Positions 1 to 8,755 are shown, numbered from the stretch's first letter. The stretch: DNA of 64,000 nucleotides from Achromobacter agilis (GCF_900496965.1 NZ_UFQB01000007.1:173020-237019), one strand, 5' to 3'. Numbers and translations are program-made. Notes: generated by a model from the sequence alone, not told the origin.

Positions 1-2
1 AA

Positions 3-806
3 GAGCTCGGGCAATCGCCGGGATGGCTATCGGTCCCCCTGGTGGTGACATCCCATACCTGGGAGAACGCCAAGAACGAGCAATCGCACCAGGATCCCAC
101 TATAGGCGAAGCCCTGCTGGGCGAGATGTCCGATACCTCCCGCGTGCTCTTCCCCGTGGATGGCAATAGCGCCGCGGCGGCGTTGCGGGCCGTCTACGCG
201 CGCCGCGCCCAGGTGGCCTGCATCGTCGTGTCCAAGCGCGACGGCGCGCATCGCTTCGACGTGCGGGCCGCCGAGTCCCTCGTGGAACGCGGCGCGGCGC
301 ATGTCGCGGGCGACCCGTCGGCCAGCGTGCTGCAATTCGTCGCCATAGGCGCCTACCAGCTCGAAGAGGCCCTGAAGGCGCGCGACCATCTGGCCGCTCG
401 CGGACACGAATGCTGCGTATCCGTGGTGATCGAGCCCGGCCGCCTGCGCATTGCACGCGACGAGCTTGAATCCGGCTTCGTCCTTCCGGATGCCGACGTG
501 CGCGCGCTCTTCCCGCCGGGGTTGCCGCGCGTACTGCTGTGCCATACCCGCCCCGAACCCATGCTGGGCATCCTGCGCCGGCTGGACGGCGGGCCGGCCC
601 GCACCCGGGCGCTTGGCTACATCAGCCGGGGCGGCACGCTGGACGTGCCGGGCATGCTCTTCGCCAACCGCTGCACCTGGGCGCACGCGGTCGATGCCGC
701 GGCCGCCGTGGCGGGCTGGCGCCGCCAGGACGTGCTGGACCCGCCCCGGCTACGCGCCATCGACGGCCACGGCAAGCCCGCCGACCTGCTCGCCCCCCTG
801 TCCTGA
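3..806 (+). CDS. Phosphoketolase-like protein, C-terminal part (5' end outside window)
   Basis: The reading frame is open from the left edge, so only the last 267 residues are visible. The segment TSHTWENAKNEQSHQDP aligns with the XFP phosphoketolase block that normally reads TSHxWxxDHNGFSHQDP. The following VLFPVDGNSAAAALRAVY matches the family's VYLPPDANxLLxV stretch. XFP enzymes split xylulose-5-P or fructose-6-P with phosphate to give acetyl phosphate, using thiamine diphosphate. The His of the usual HN pair is Lys here (AKNEQ), so this is a divergent subfamily and its substrate is uncertain. A GTG at position 42 falls inside the conserved block and is not a real start. The stop is 16 bp before the beta-CASP hydrolase gene, which suggests co-transcription. 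The family assignment rests on alignment from memory. Confidence 0.72.
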   Translation, partial: ELGQSPGWLSVPLVVTSHTWENAKNEQSHQDPTIGEALLGEMSDTSRVLFPVDGNSAAAALRAVYARRAQVACIVVSKRDGAHRFDVRAAESLVERGAAHVAGDPSASVLQFVAIGAYQLEEALKARDHLAARGHECCVSVVIEPGRLRIARDELESGFVLPDADVRALFPPGLPRVLLCHTRPEPMLGILRRLDGGPARTRALGYISRGGTLDVPGMLFANRCTWAHAVDAAAAVAGWRRQDVLDPPRLRAIDGHGKPADLLAPLS

Positions 807-822
807 CGCTCACGAGGAAACC

Positions 823-2187
823 ATGCTCTCACTGACCTGCCTTGGCGGCGCCGGCACCGTCACCGGATCCAAGCACCTGCTGAGCCACGGAGACACCCGC
901 CTGCTGATCGACTGCGGGCTGTTCCAGGGCCTGAAGAACCTGCGCGAGCTCAACTGGCAGCGCCTGCCCGTCTCGCCCGCCGACATCGACGCGGTCGTGC
1001 TGACCCATGCCCATCTGGATCACTGCGGCTACCTGCCGCGGCTGGTGACAGACGGATTCAAGGGCAGCATCCATGCCACCTCCGCAACCCGCGACGTCGC
1101 GGAACTGATCCTGCTGGACAGCGCCAATTTGCAGGAGAAGGATGCCGAATTCGCCAACCGCAAGGGCTTCTCCAAGCATGCGCCGGCGCTGCCGCTCTAC
1201 CGTGTTGTCGACGCCGAACGGGCGATGAGGCGCTTTGCGGACGTCCCCCTGCACCAGCCGGCCGCCTTGCCCGGCGGCGCGAAACTGACCCTGCGCCGCG
1301 CCGGGCACATTCTTGGCGCGGCCACCGCGCAGATCGACATGGGCGGAATGCGCGTGGTCTTCTCCGGCGACCTCGGCCGCTACGGCGACCCGGTCATGCA
1401 CGACCCCGAAGCCGTTCCGCGAGCCGATTACATCGTCATTGAGTCCACCTACGGCAACCGGCGCCACGACACCGCCGATCCCGTCGAAGCGCTGGGCGCG
1501 GTCATCGATCGCACCGTGCAGCGCGGCGGCACCGTGGTGATCCCCGCCTTCGCGGTGGGCCGGGCGCAGACCCTGATTTACGCGCTGTGGAAGCTGCGCC
1601 AGGCCGGGCGGCTGCAGAACGTCCCTGTCTACCTCGACAGCCCGATGGCGACGAGCGCGACCGAGCTGCTGGAACGGCACGCCGGCGAGCACAAGCTGCC
1701 CGCGCGCGAGTACGAGGCCGCCTGCTCGGCCGTGACCTACGTGCGCGATGTCGAAGAATCCAAGGCCTTGTCGGCCAACCGCTATCCCAAGGTCATCATT
1801 TCGGCCAGCGGCATGGCGACTGGCGGCCGGGTGCTGCATCACATCGCCGCCTTCGGCGGCGACCACCGCAACACCCTGCTCTTCTCCGGCTTCCAGGCCG
1901 CCGGCACGCGCGGGCGCAAGCTGCTGAACGGCGCCGCCGAAACCCGGATCTACGGCCAGTGGATAAGCATCAACGCGGAAGTCACCGAATTGCCCATGCT
2001 GTCGGCGCACGCCGACAGCGATGAACTCATGCGCTGGCTGTCCGGCTTTCGCGAGGCGCCGCGCCGGGTCTTCATCGTCCATGGCGAGCCGGAGGCCTCC
2101 GAGGCCCTGCGCGAGCGCATCCAGCGCGAACTTGGCTGGCATGCCACCGTGCCCTTGCAGGACCAGATGTATCCGCTCACGGACTAG
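823..2187 (+). CDS. Beta-CASP metallo-beta-lactamase-fold hydrolase (RNA-processing type)
   Basis: This is a 454-residue protein starting at an ATG with GAGGAAA upstream. It carries the zinc motif HAHLDHCG (HxHxDH), and the beta-CASP features ESTYGNRRH, AFAVGRAQT, SPMATSATE, SASGMATGGRVLHH and SAHADSDEL, ending with IVHGE. These are the hallmarks of CPSF73-like and RNase J-like ribonucleases, cytoplasmic zinc enzymes that cut or trim RNA. Bacterial proteins of this length are usually labelled MBL-fold hydrolase/exonuclease without a proven substrate. It lies 16 bp after the phosphoketolase-like gene and is probably in the same operon. All metal ligands seem present, so it should be active. 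Confidence 0.9.
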   Translation: MLSLTCLGGAGTVTGSKHLLSHGDTRLLIDCGLFQGLKNLRELNWQRLPVSPADIDAVVLTHAHLDHCGYLPRLVTDGFKGSIHATSATRDVAELILLDSANLQEKDAEFANRKGFSKHAPALPLYRVVDAERAMRRFADVPLHQPAALPGGAKLTLRRAGHILGAATAQIDMGGMRVVFSGDLGRYGDPVMHDPEAVPRADYIVIESTYGNRRHDTADPVEALGAVIDRTVQRGGTVVIPAFAVGRAQTLIYALWKLRQAGRLQNVPVYLDSPMATSATELLERHAGEHKLPAREYEAACSAVTYVRDVEESKALSANRYPKVIISASGMATGGRVLHHIAAFGGDHRNTLLFSGFQAAGTRGRKLLNGAAETRIYGQWISINAEVTELPMLSAHADSDELMRWLSGFREAPRRVFIVHGEPEASEALRERIQRELGWHATVPLQDQMYPLTD

Positions 2188-2189
2188 CC

Positions 2190-3413
2190 TCAGTTGGGCA
2201 GCAGCGTGACCGTCTGCGGGTTGTACTGGGCATAGGCGCCGCTGCTGCACCGCGCGTAAGGCTTCGCCTGCTCGGGCAGCCCGGTGGCGCGGACGGCGAG
2301 TTTCCCATCCCGGGAACGGATCTCTTTATAGCGTTCGGCTGCCACCTCGCCATCGGGCAGCAGATACAGGCGCACGCGCACCAGGCCGGTATCGGGGTCG
2401 GCCTTGCTCGCCTGGCTGAAAGCGGGCACGGCCACCGTCGCCTCATGCCAGGCCTCGGGATCTTCCAGGGCCTGCCAGCGCAGGCGCACGGGCGGATCCA
2501 GATCGAGCAAGGCAGGACTGCCGCCCCCGGATTGATCGCACGGCCGAGGTCCGAGGCTGCGCGCGGCGTACTCACCCAGATCCAGCGTCTGACCGTTGAT
2601 TTCCACCCTGAAGATCGTCTGGGGCGTGTAATTCTCCAGGCCGAAGATCGCCAGCCCCGGGATGCGGGCCCGCGTCATCGCGTCCTCGGTCGTTGCGGCG
2701 AAACGCGCGATGCTCGGCGCCACCTCGACATGGTCGGCATAATGGAAATACTGGTACACAAGCAACGAGGCCTCGCCATACGCATGCGCCGCCGCCAGCT
2801 TGCCCATTTCCGGTTGGGGCAGGCGCCGCAGCGGCACGGACGTGCCCGGCGCCCCATCCTGGCCGGGATACTCGTAAAGCCGGACGTCCTCCTTCAGCCG
2901 CGCGCCCGCGTAGGGGAATTTCCCTCCTCCCTCCGGGATCTCATGCTGATACCGAGAAAACCTGGCGAAGCGGCGGTTTTCGGCCGATCCGGGCTCCAGA
3001 TAGCTCACTGCGTCCGACGATCTATAGCCGCCGCGTGTATCGAACCGGATCATGCCGCTGCTCAGATTGACGTGCGTCTCGGTGATCGCCGGGTGCGCCT
3101 CGCGGAAACGGTCGCGCCGGCTCTGCTGGACGGACTCGCTGACCGGCACGATCATCGCCGCCAGCAGCGTGGGCAGGAGCAGCAAGGCATGAGCCCGCCC
3201 GGGCATGCTTGCGCGGTCGCGCACCATGTATACGACCCATGTCAGCAGCAGCACGATGACCAGCGGCCCGCCGAACAGCAGCCCGTAGCTCAGCAGGGCC
3301 ACCGCCCCCCAGCCCAGATAGGGGCTGGTCACGGCATACACGCTGAGAGCCGCCACCAGGCCCGCCAGCGCGAAGGAAACGATGATACCGAACAGATAAT
3401 TTCCGGTCTTCAA
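2190..3413 (-). CDS. Hypothetical membrane protein with large soluble C-terminal domain
   Basis: I do not recognise a family. The protein (~407 residues from the proposed start) begins with three hydrophobic stretches (GIIVSFALAGLVAALSVYAV, WGAVALLSYGLLFGGPLVIV and HALLLLPTLLAAMIVPV). A polar domain of about 290 residues follows, with no Cys-rich, nucleotide-binding or catalytic motif that I can name. I chose the TTG at 3413 because GACGAGG lies 9 bp upstream and it precedes the first membrane segment directly; the open frame continues to 3575, but that extension is Arg/Ser-rich and looks non-coding. The gene converges on the hydrolase gene, with 2 bp between the stops. Confidence 0.6.
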   Translation of the reverse strand: MKTGNYLFGIIVSFALAGLVAALSVYAVTSPYLGWGAVALLSYGLLFGGPLVIVLLLTWVVYMVRDRASMPGRAHALLLLPTLLAAMIVPVSESVQQSRRDRFREAHPAITETHVNLSSGMIRFDTRGGYRSSDAVSYLEPGSAENRRFARFSRYQHEIPEGGGKFPYAGARLKEDVRLYEYPGQDGAPGTSVPLRRLPQPEMGKLAAAHAYGEASLLVYQYFHYADHVEVAPSIARFAATTEDAMTRARIPGLAIFGLENYTPQTIFRVEINGQTLDLGEYAARSLGPRPCDQSGGGSPALLDLDPPVRLRWQALEDPEAWHEATVAVPAFSQASKADPDTGLVRVRLYLLPDGEVAAERYKEIRSRDGKLAVRATGLPEQAKPYARCSSGAYAQYNPQTVTLLPN

Positions 3414-3598
3414 TGTCAAAGGCCTCGTCGAATATCCAGGCAGTTCCGTTCGATTGCGCGGCCAATTTGCGGGGCGTACACTGGATTTGCATGGAGATGG
3501 CGTTTTTCCACTGGCCGCCAGTGTATCGCTAGTGCCGAACCGGATTGCGCCGGCCTGCCGCTGTGCGGCGCGCACGCCGTGCTCCGCGGGAGTCGTCC

Positions 3599-3937
3599 AT
3601 GGACGGATATCAGCTCACCTTCTTTACCCAGCAAGAGCGCCGGCATGGCCATCAGCAGCTATGCCAATGGCTGCTGACGCTGGCCCAATCGATGCAGATC
3701 CGCGGCGCCACGCTGGTCAGCGCGCAGGAAGGGCTGGGCAGCCATCACCGCCTGCATTCCGCGCATTTCTTCGACCTGGCCGACCAACCGGTGGAAATAA
3801 CCATGATTGTGTCCGCGGAGGAATGCGAGGCGCTGATGGAACGCCTGCGCAACGAGCCCGGCCTGCACCTCTTCTATGCGAAGAGCCGCGTGGAATTCGG
3901 CACGATAGGCGAGCCCGCCTCCACTATCGCGGCCTGA
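3599..3937 (+). CDS. DUF190 family protein
   Basis: A 112-residue protein reading MDGYQLTFFTQQERRHGHQQLCQWLLTLAQ, then RGATLVSAQEGLGSHHRLHSAHFFDLADQPVEI. The shape is that of DUF190, a small ferredoxin-fold/PII-like family: an initial GxQLxFFxQQ strand, an RGATV-GxxG strand-loop, a middle EItxIV strand and a C-terminal helix-strand. DUF190 genes often sit beside crcB fluoride channels, but no crcB is visible here and the biochemical role is unknown. The ATG at 3599 fits the family start; the open frame extends to 3545 without support. It is divergent from the membrane protein gene on its left. Confidence 0.75.
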   Translation: MDGYQLTFFTQQERRHGHQQLCQWLLTLAQSMQIRGATLVSAQEGLGSHHRLHSAHFFDLADQPVEITMIVSAEECEALMERLRNEPGLHLFYAKSRVEFGTIGEPASTIAA

Positions 3938-3983
3938 ACCGGCGTTCCGCCGGCGCGGGCGCCGGCGGGCGCGCGGCTGGCCG

Positions 3984-4409
3984 TCAGGCCGGACGGTCGC
4001 CGATCCAGGCCGAAAAGCGCAGCAGGTATCCGTCCGGGTCCTGCACCAGGAATTGGCGCACGCCGACCTCGACCGCATTGCTGCGATACCAGCGCTCTTG
4101 CGGCTCGCGGTACAACGCCCATCCGGCAGCCGCCAGGCGCTCCAGCAACGGCTCTATGGCCTGCACTTTGACCTCGAAGTTGATGCCCCGGCCCCGCGGC
4201 GCGTCGAGAGGGGCCGTGATCCAGTTCTCGCCGCCGCGCACCTCTTCCAGCATGAATTGCGCGCCGTCCAGATCCAGGTAGACGAAACCCTCGTCCTCCC
4301 GCCGATAGGCGATCTCGAAGCCGCACAGATCCATCCAGAAGGCCAGGCTGCGCGACAGGTCGCTTACCAGCAGTTCAGGCACCATGCGGGCACGGCGAAG
4401 CTCAGTCAT
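3984..4409 (-). CDS. VOC (glyoxalase/bleomycin-resistance fold) protein
   Basis: A 141-residue protein from the ATG at 4409. It begins MVPELLVSDLSRSLAFWMDLCGFEIAYRREDEGFVYLDLDGAQFMLEE and ends RQFLVQDPDGYLLRFSAWIG. The paired beta-alpha-beta-beta-beta layout, the start VPELLVSDLxRSLxFW and the final DPDGYLLRF are typical of the vicinal oxygen chelate superfamily, close to bleomycin-resistance-type proteins. These either use a metal to catalyse isomerisation or dioxygenation, or bind a toxic compound without changing it. The substrate cannot be told. It lies 55 bp after the citryl-CoA lyase gene on the same strand and may be the last gene of that operon. Confidence 0.8.
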   Translation of the reverse strand: MTELRRARMVPELLVSDLSRSLAFWMDLCGFEIAYRREDEGFVYLDLDGAQFMLEEVRGGENWITAPLDAPRGRGINFEVKVQAIEPLLERLAAAGWALYREPQERWYRSNAVEVGVRQFLVQDPDGYLLRFSAWIGDRPA

Positions 4410-4464
4410 CGGGCTCTCCAGGTTTTCAGAACCCGCATGATGCCAGAACCTGCCCGCGCAGCCG

Positions 4465-5229
4465 CTAGCGGCCGTTCTGCTTCCCGCTTGCGACGTCCCA
4501 TAGCGCCTGGGAGATCGGCTGCTCGCGCTCTTCGATGACATGCGCGATCAGCCCCGCCACCCGGCCTATGAGCGTCATGCCCTTGCCGAACTCAGGGCTG
4601 AGGCCCATGTCGAGCAACACCGCCGCCTTGGCGCCCGTCGCGTTCAACGGCACCGGCTTGCCGAATACGCGGCTTGCAGCCTCGGCCAGGGCCAGCACAT
4701 AGCGGCAATGCCTGCCGTAGTAGCCGCAGTCGGCAGCCACCGCCAGTATCTTGTTGGAGCGCGGGTCGGCCTCGACGTGGATGGGATGCCCGATTCCGGG
4801 AATGCGCCGGCGCGCCTCGCGCTCGCTCGCCACCACGCCTTCGGCATGCGCGGCCAACGCGGCCGCGTCCTCGTCGGAACCCTCGAAATCCGCCGCGGCC
4901 TGCTGCAGGAAGCGCGCGGCGTACTCCACCACGCCCAGATAGCGGCTGCCCGCGCCCAGCAGGCCGGCCGCCACCGCGCCCTGCATGGACTCCGGCGCTC
5001 CGTGCAGGGTCAGGCGGGTCGCCAGCGCGCTGGGCGTCAGGCCGTGGTCCGCCGCGGTCACCAGGAACATATTGATCATGCGGCGCTGGTTGGCGTCCGG
5101 AAAACTTCCCAGCACCGTCAGGCACAGGACATCGACAAAGTCGCGCTTGTCGATCAGGTCCTCGACCAGGTCATAACCTCTGATGCTGATGTGGTCGGCG
5201 TCGCCGCCGCCGATATCGCTCTTGAACAT
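4465..5229 (-). CDS. Citryl-CoA lyase (citrate synthase-related)
   Basis: The 254-residue protein begins MFKSDIGGGDADHISIRGYDLVEDLI and contains LTLHGAPESMQGAVAAGLLGAGSRYLGVVE, IPGIGHPIHVEADPRS and GKGMTLIGRVAGLIAHVIEEREQP. These are the citrate-synthase-fold blocks of short family members annotated as citryl-CoA lyase, which lack the N-terminal part of true citrate synthase. The expected reaction is cleavage of citryl-CoA, or a similar 3-hydroxy-3-carboxyl acyl-CoA, to acetyl-CoA and an oxo acid. It is the last main gene of the operon CoA ligase, SDR, Bug receptor, lyase; a ligase followed by this lyase would be a route for a citrate-like acid. The exact substrate is inference. Confidence 0.8.
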   Translation of the reverse strand: MFKSDIGGGDADHISIRGYDLVEDLIDKRDFVDVLCLTVLGSFPDANQRRMINMFLVTAADHGLTPSALATRLTLHGAPESMQGAVAAGLLGAGSRYLGVVEYAARFLQQAAADFEGSDEDAAALAAHAEGVVASEREARRRIPGIGHPIHVEADPRSNKILAVAADCGYYGRHCRYVLALAEAASRVFGKPVPLNATGAKAAVLLDMGLSPEFGKGMTLIGRVAGLIAHVIEEREQPISQALWDVASGKQNGR

Positions 5230-5260
5230 GTGCTTTCCTTTTCAGATTCGGGCGGGCCGC

Positions 5261-6241
5261 TTATTCCAGGCGCGCGCCCGATTGGCGCACCACGGCTTTC
5301 CAACGCGGCACCTCTTCCTCCACGAAGCGCTGGAACTGCTGGTCGGACAAGCCCATGGGGAAACTGCTGATGGCCGCCATCGCGGCCACGACGTCCGGCG
5401 CCTGGGTAATCTGCCCGATCGCGCTGGCCAGCTTGGCGACCACGGCGTCCGGCGTGCCCGCGGGCACGAACACCCCCGACCAGCCCTCCAGCGCCGCATC
5501 CGGATAGCCTGCCTCGGCCATGGTGGGTACCGTCGGCATGGCGTCCAGCCGGTTCGAGCCCGCCACCGCCAGCGCGCGCAGCTTGCCCGCCTGGATATGC
5601 TGGCTTACCGATTCGGGGTAGCTGAACATGATCTCCACATTGCCCGCCAATACGTCGGACAGCGCCGGCCCCGCCCCCTTGTAGGGCACATGCGTCATGG
5701 AGATGCCCGCCGCCGATTGCAGCTTGGCCGCCGCCAGATGGGTCTGCGTGCCCGAGCCGGCCGAAGCGTAGTTCACCGCTCCCGGCCGTTGCTTGGCCGC
5801 CTGCACCAGGTCGCCCAGGCTGTGGTACGGCGTGGCGGCATTGGCCACCAGCACGGTCGACTGGCGGAACAGCGAGTGCACCGCGCGCAGGTCCTTGGGC
5901 GGATCGATGCGCACGTTGTCGAACAGCGCCAGATTGGCGGCCTGCGTTCCGTGGGTGCCATACAGCAGCGTATAGCCGTCCGGCTTGGCATGCGCCACGG
6001 CCTCGGCGCCGATCATGCCGCTGGCGCCGGGCCGGTTCTCGACCACGACGGGCTGCCCCAGGATGTCGGCCAGTTTGCGCGCCAGCAGGCGCGACTGATT
6101 GTCGGATATGCCGGCCGCCGCGAACGGCACCACCAGCGTGAGGCTGTGGCTGGGGTAGTCTTGCGCGCGGGCTTGCGACCCCATCAGCAAGGCGCACGCG
6201 GCCGCGGCGGCCGCCATCAGTTTCCTGTTCCAGTTCTTCAT
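5261..6241 (-). CDS. Bug-family TTT substrate-binding protein
   Basis: A 326-residue periplasmic receptor. The N-terminus MKNWNRKLMAAAAAACALLMGSQARAQ is a Sec signal peptide ending AxA. The mature part begins DYPSHSLTLVVPFAAAGISD, followed by GQPVVVENRPGASG, THVPYKGAGPALSDVLAGNVEIMF and GKLRALAV, all hallmark blocks of Bug (TctC-like) proteins. These bind carboxylates for TctA/TctB permeases or act as sensors; Bordetella-type genomes carry very large numbers of them. No permease gene is in this operon. It sits between the SDR (27-bp gap) and the citryl-CoA lyase (31-bp gap), so its ligand is probably the acid degraded by this operon. Confidence 0.92.
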   Translation of the reverse strand: MKNWNRKLMAAAAAACALLMGSQARAQDYPSHSLTLVVPFAAAGISDNQSRLLARKLADILGQPVVVENRPGASGMIGAEAVAHAKPDGYTLLYGTHGTQAANLALFDNVRIDPPKDLRAVHSLFRQSTVLVANAATPYHSLGDLVQAAKQRPGAVNYASAGSGTQTHLAAAKLQSAAGISMTHVPYKGAGPALSDVLAGNVEIMFSYPESVSQHIQAGKLRALAVAGSNRLDAMPTVPTMAEAGYPDAALEGWSGVFVPAGTPDAVVAKLASAIGQITQAPDVVAAMAAISSFPMGLSDQQFQRFVEEEVPRWKAVVRQSGARLE

Positions 6242-6268
6242 GCTTTCCTCCGGTGCGATTGCGCGGGC

Positions 6269-7078
6269 TTATTGATAGGAATGCCGTCCGGCGGTGGTGC
6301 CCGCATCCACCGGCAGAACCACGCCCGTCATCCAGCGCGCCTCGTCGCTCGCCAGATAGCGGATGGCGTGCCCGACATCCCAGCCATTGCCCTCGGTGCG
6401 CAGCAGCGAACGCTTGCGGCGGATCTCGCGCTTTTCGTCCGACATGCCGCGCGCATACACCATGGGCGTGTGGACCATGCCCGGAGCCACGCAGTTGACG
6501 CGTATTCCCTCTTCCCCGTGATGCGCGGCCATGGCGCGGGTCATATTGACCACCGCGCCCTTCGACGTGGGATAGAGCAGGCTGGGATGGCCGCCCATCA
6601 GGCCCGCCACCGACGCCACGTTCACGATGGCGCCGCGCCCCTGCTCGCGCATGGCCGGAATGCAATGGCGCGCCATCAGCACCATCGACGTGACATTGAT
6701 CCGCAGGGCCCGGTCCCATTCCTCCAGGTCCAGATCGACTGCGTTGCCGGCCGGGCCGCCCACGCCCACGTTATTGACCAGGATGTCGAGCCGGCCCCAG
6801 CGCTGCCGGACCTCGCGCACAGCTTGGGCGCATTGCGCATCGACGCTCACGTCGCAGGGCAGGATCAGCGCCTCGCCGCCTTCGTCCTCGATCATGCGCC
6901 GCGTCACCTCCGCCCATTCCTCGACGGCGTCGATCAACGCCACGCGCGCGCCGTCGCGCGCCAGCAGGATGGCGGCGGCCCGGCCGTTGCCGATGCCGTC
7001 GGCGCGCGAACCCGCGCCCGTCACGATGGCCACCCGGCCTTCCAGCGACCGCCCGGCGGCCTGGATTTCCATGCTCAT
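6269..7078 (-). CDS. SDR-family NAD(P)-dependent oxidoreductase
   Basis: A classical short-chain dehydrogenase of 269 residues. The cofactor motif is TGAGSRADGIGNGRA (a TGxxxGxG-type loop with an insertion), then NNVG, the catalytic Ser in VNVASVAG, and the YPTSK YxxxK motif; the end DEARWMTGVVLPVDAGTTAG is typical. I chose the ATG at 7078 because AGGGGAAG precedes it closely. An ATG at 7099 overlaps the stop of the CoA ligase gene (TAATG) and would add MEIQGKT by translational coupling; both are possible. Role: oxidation or reduction of a hydroxyl/keto group of the operon's substrate, which is unknown. Confidence 0.88.
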   Translation of the reverse strand: MSMEIQAAGRSLEGRVAIVTGAGSRADGIGNGRAAAILLARDGARVALIDAVEEWAEVTRRMIEDEGGEALILPCDVSVDAQCAQAVREVRQRWGRLDILVNNVGVGGPAGNAVDLDLEEWDRALRINVTSMVLMARHCIPAMREQGRGAIVNVASVAGLMGGHPSLLYPTSKGAVVNMTRAMAAHHGEEGIRVNCVAPGMVHTPMVYARGMSDEKREIRRKRSLLRTEGNGWDVGHAIRYLASDEARWMTGVVLPVDAGTTAGRHSYQ

Positions 7079-7098
7079 AGTCTTCCCCTGTATTTCCA

Positions 7099-8667
7099 TT
7101 AATTGATCTTGCGCTTGCGGTCGCCCCAATAGCGGGCGCGCAACTGGTTCTTGTCGGGCTTGCCCAGCGTAGTCAGGGGCAGCGCGTCCACGAAATCGAT
7201 CGACTTCGGCGTGTTGACTGGCCCTTTTGCATTGCGCACTGCCGCCTTCAGGTCGTCTTCGGTGACGGCGCCTCCGGGCCGCAGCACCACCACGGCCTTG
7301 ACCGCCTCGCCCCATTTATCGTCGGGTACGCCGATCACGGCTGCCGCGGCCACCGTGGGATGCGCCGCCAGCACGTTCTCGACTTCCTTCGGATAGACGT
7401 TGAAGCCGCCCGAAATAATCATGTCCTTCTTGCGGTCGACGAGGAAGTAATAGCCGTGGGGGTCGCGATAGGCCATGTCGCCGGTGTGCAGCCAGCCGTT
7501 GCGCAGCACTTCCGCCGTCAGGTCCGGCTGCTTCCAATAGCCCTCCATCACCAAGGGGCTGCGCACGCACAGCTCGCCTATCTCGCCCGGCTCGACCGGT
7601 TGGTCCTGGTCGTCCAGCAACTCCACCGTCACGCCCGGATACGGCATGCCCGCCGAGCCCAGCGTATTGACGTCGGTGCGCGCATGGTCTTCCTGGGACA
7701 GGAACAGGATGTTGCTGGGACTTTCGGTCTGGCCGTAGCTCTGGACCAGCACGGGCCCGAACACGCGCAGCGCTTCCTCGATGCGCGCGGGAGCCATGGG
7801 CGACGCGCCGTACGACAACAGCCGCAGCGACGAAAAATCGGCTCCCTGGCACAGCGGATGGTCCAGGATCGCGTACACCATGGTGGGCACCAGGAAGCTG
7901 AAGGAAGCCCGGTGCGCCTGCAGCGCCGCGATGTATTTCTCGGGATCGAACCCCCGCTGCAGGATGATGGTTCCGCCGCGCCACAGCGTGGGCACCAGCA
8001 TCGCGCCGGCGCCGTGCGAGATGGGCGTGGGGCACAGCAGGCGCAATTCCGCCGGCAGCTGGCGCGCGGCCAGCAGAAGCACCGCCTGCATCCACATCGA
8101 GCGGTTGGTCAGCATGACGCCCTTCGGCTTGCCCGTGGTGCCGCCGGTATAGGCGAGGCGGATGACGTCATCGGCCTCGGCCGTGACGCGCAAGGGCGCG
8201 GGCTCCTGTTCCTGCGCATACTCCCAGAAGGATGCCTGGCCCGCCACGCCACTGTCGTGCGAATACCAGTGGCGCACGGCGGGGCAATGCTCGCGCAGCG
8301 CATCCAGCCGCTCCCGGTAGCCCCCGTCCGCGATGAAGAAGCATGCCTCGGCGTCGCGGACGATGTACGCGTGGTCATCCAGCCCGCCCATGCCGTGCAG
8401 CGTGACCGAGCGCAACCCCATCAGGTAGGCGGCCGCCATCACCACGAATACGTCGCTGCGGTTTCCTGAGAGCTGGGCAACGCCGTCGCCGCGCTTGAGC
8501 CCCAACGCCGAGAACGCCGCCATGGCCTGGCCGATGCGACGTCCAAGCTGGCGATAGCTGAGCTGGGACTGCTCGTCGATGAACGCCACGCGGTCCGGAT
8601 AGCGCGCGATCGCCTGGATGATCAAGTCGCCGATGGTGCCTCCGACATGGGCACGGTGTGTAGTCAT
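7099..8667 (-). CDS. AMP-binding acyl/aryl-CoA ligase
   Basis: The 522-residue cytoplasmic enzyme belongs to the ANL superfamily. Visible motifs are the phosphate loop YTGGTTGKPKGVM (about residues 170-185), the VQSYGQTESPS A5-type motif, GWLHTGDMAYRD and the hinge RKKDMIISGGFNVYPKEVE. The C-terminal catalytic Lys lies in LTTLGKPDKNQLR. It would activate a carboxylic acid with ATP and CoA. It is the first gene of an operon with SDR, Bug receptor and citryl-CoA lyase. Its promoter carries LacI-type operators (8714-8785). Length and motifs match long/medium-chain fatty-acid and aryl-CoA ligases; the substrate cannot be read from sequence. Confidence 0.9.
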   Translation of the reverse strand: MTTHRAHVGGTIGDLIIQAIARYPDRVAFIDEQSQLSYRQLGRRIGQAMAAFSALGLKRGDGVAQLSGNRSDVFVVMAAAYLMGLRSVTLHGMGGLDDHAYIVRDAEACFFIADGGYRERLDALREHCPAVRHWYSHDSGVAGQASFWEYAQEQEPAPLRVTAEADDVIRLAYTGGTTGKPKGVMLTNRSMWMQAVLLLAARQLPAELRLLCPTPISHGAGAMLVPTLWRGGTIILQRGFDPEKYIAALQAHRASFSFLVPTMVYAILDHPLCQGADFSSLRLLSYGASPMAPARIEEALRVFGPVLVQSYGQTESPSNILFLSQEDHARTDVNTLGSAGMPYPGVTVELLDDQDQPVEPGEIGELCVRSPLVMEGYWKQPDLTAEVLRNGWLHTGDMAYRDPHGYYFLVDRKKDMIISGGFNVYPKEVENVLAAHPTVAAAAVIGVPDDKWGEAVKAVVVLRPGGAVTEDDLKAAVRNAKGPVNTPKSIDFVDALPLTTLGKPDKNQLRARYWGDRKRKIN

Positions 8668-8713
8668 TGCTGTCCTTGTGTGAGGGCGGTGCGACGGCTA
8701 GGCACAAGACCTT

Positions 8714-8725
8714 TGCATCGTTTCA
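8714..8725 (-). promoter_or_regulatory. Second LacI-type operator before the CoA ligase operon
   Basis: TGCATCGTTTCA here differs at one position from the TGAANCGNTTCA pattern of the stronger sites at 8770, 14816 and 14926. It lies 47 bp upstream of the CoA ligase start, downstream of the predicted promoter, with its centre 56 bp from that of the 8770 site. A second repressor dimer could bind here. This is pattern matching only. Confidence 0.5.
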
Positions 8726-8755
8726 CCATCATGTTTATCTGCTCAACGAATGCGG

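Noticed and set aside
829..2250. A 473-codon minus-strand frame opposite the beta-CASP hydrolase
   Set aside because: Antisense to a gene with every family motif; no motif of its own.
3414..3575. N-terminal extension of the hypothetical membrane protein to 3575
   Set aside because: Arg/Ser-rich, no ribosome site, and the membrane segment begins right after the TTG at 3413.
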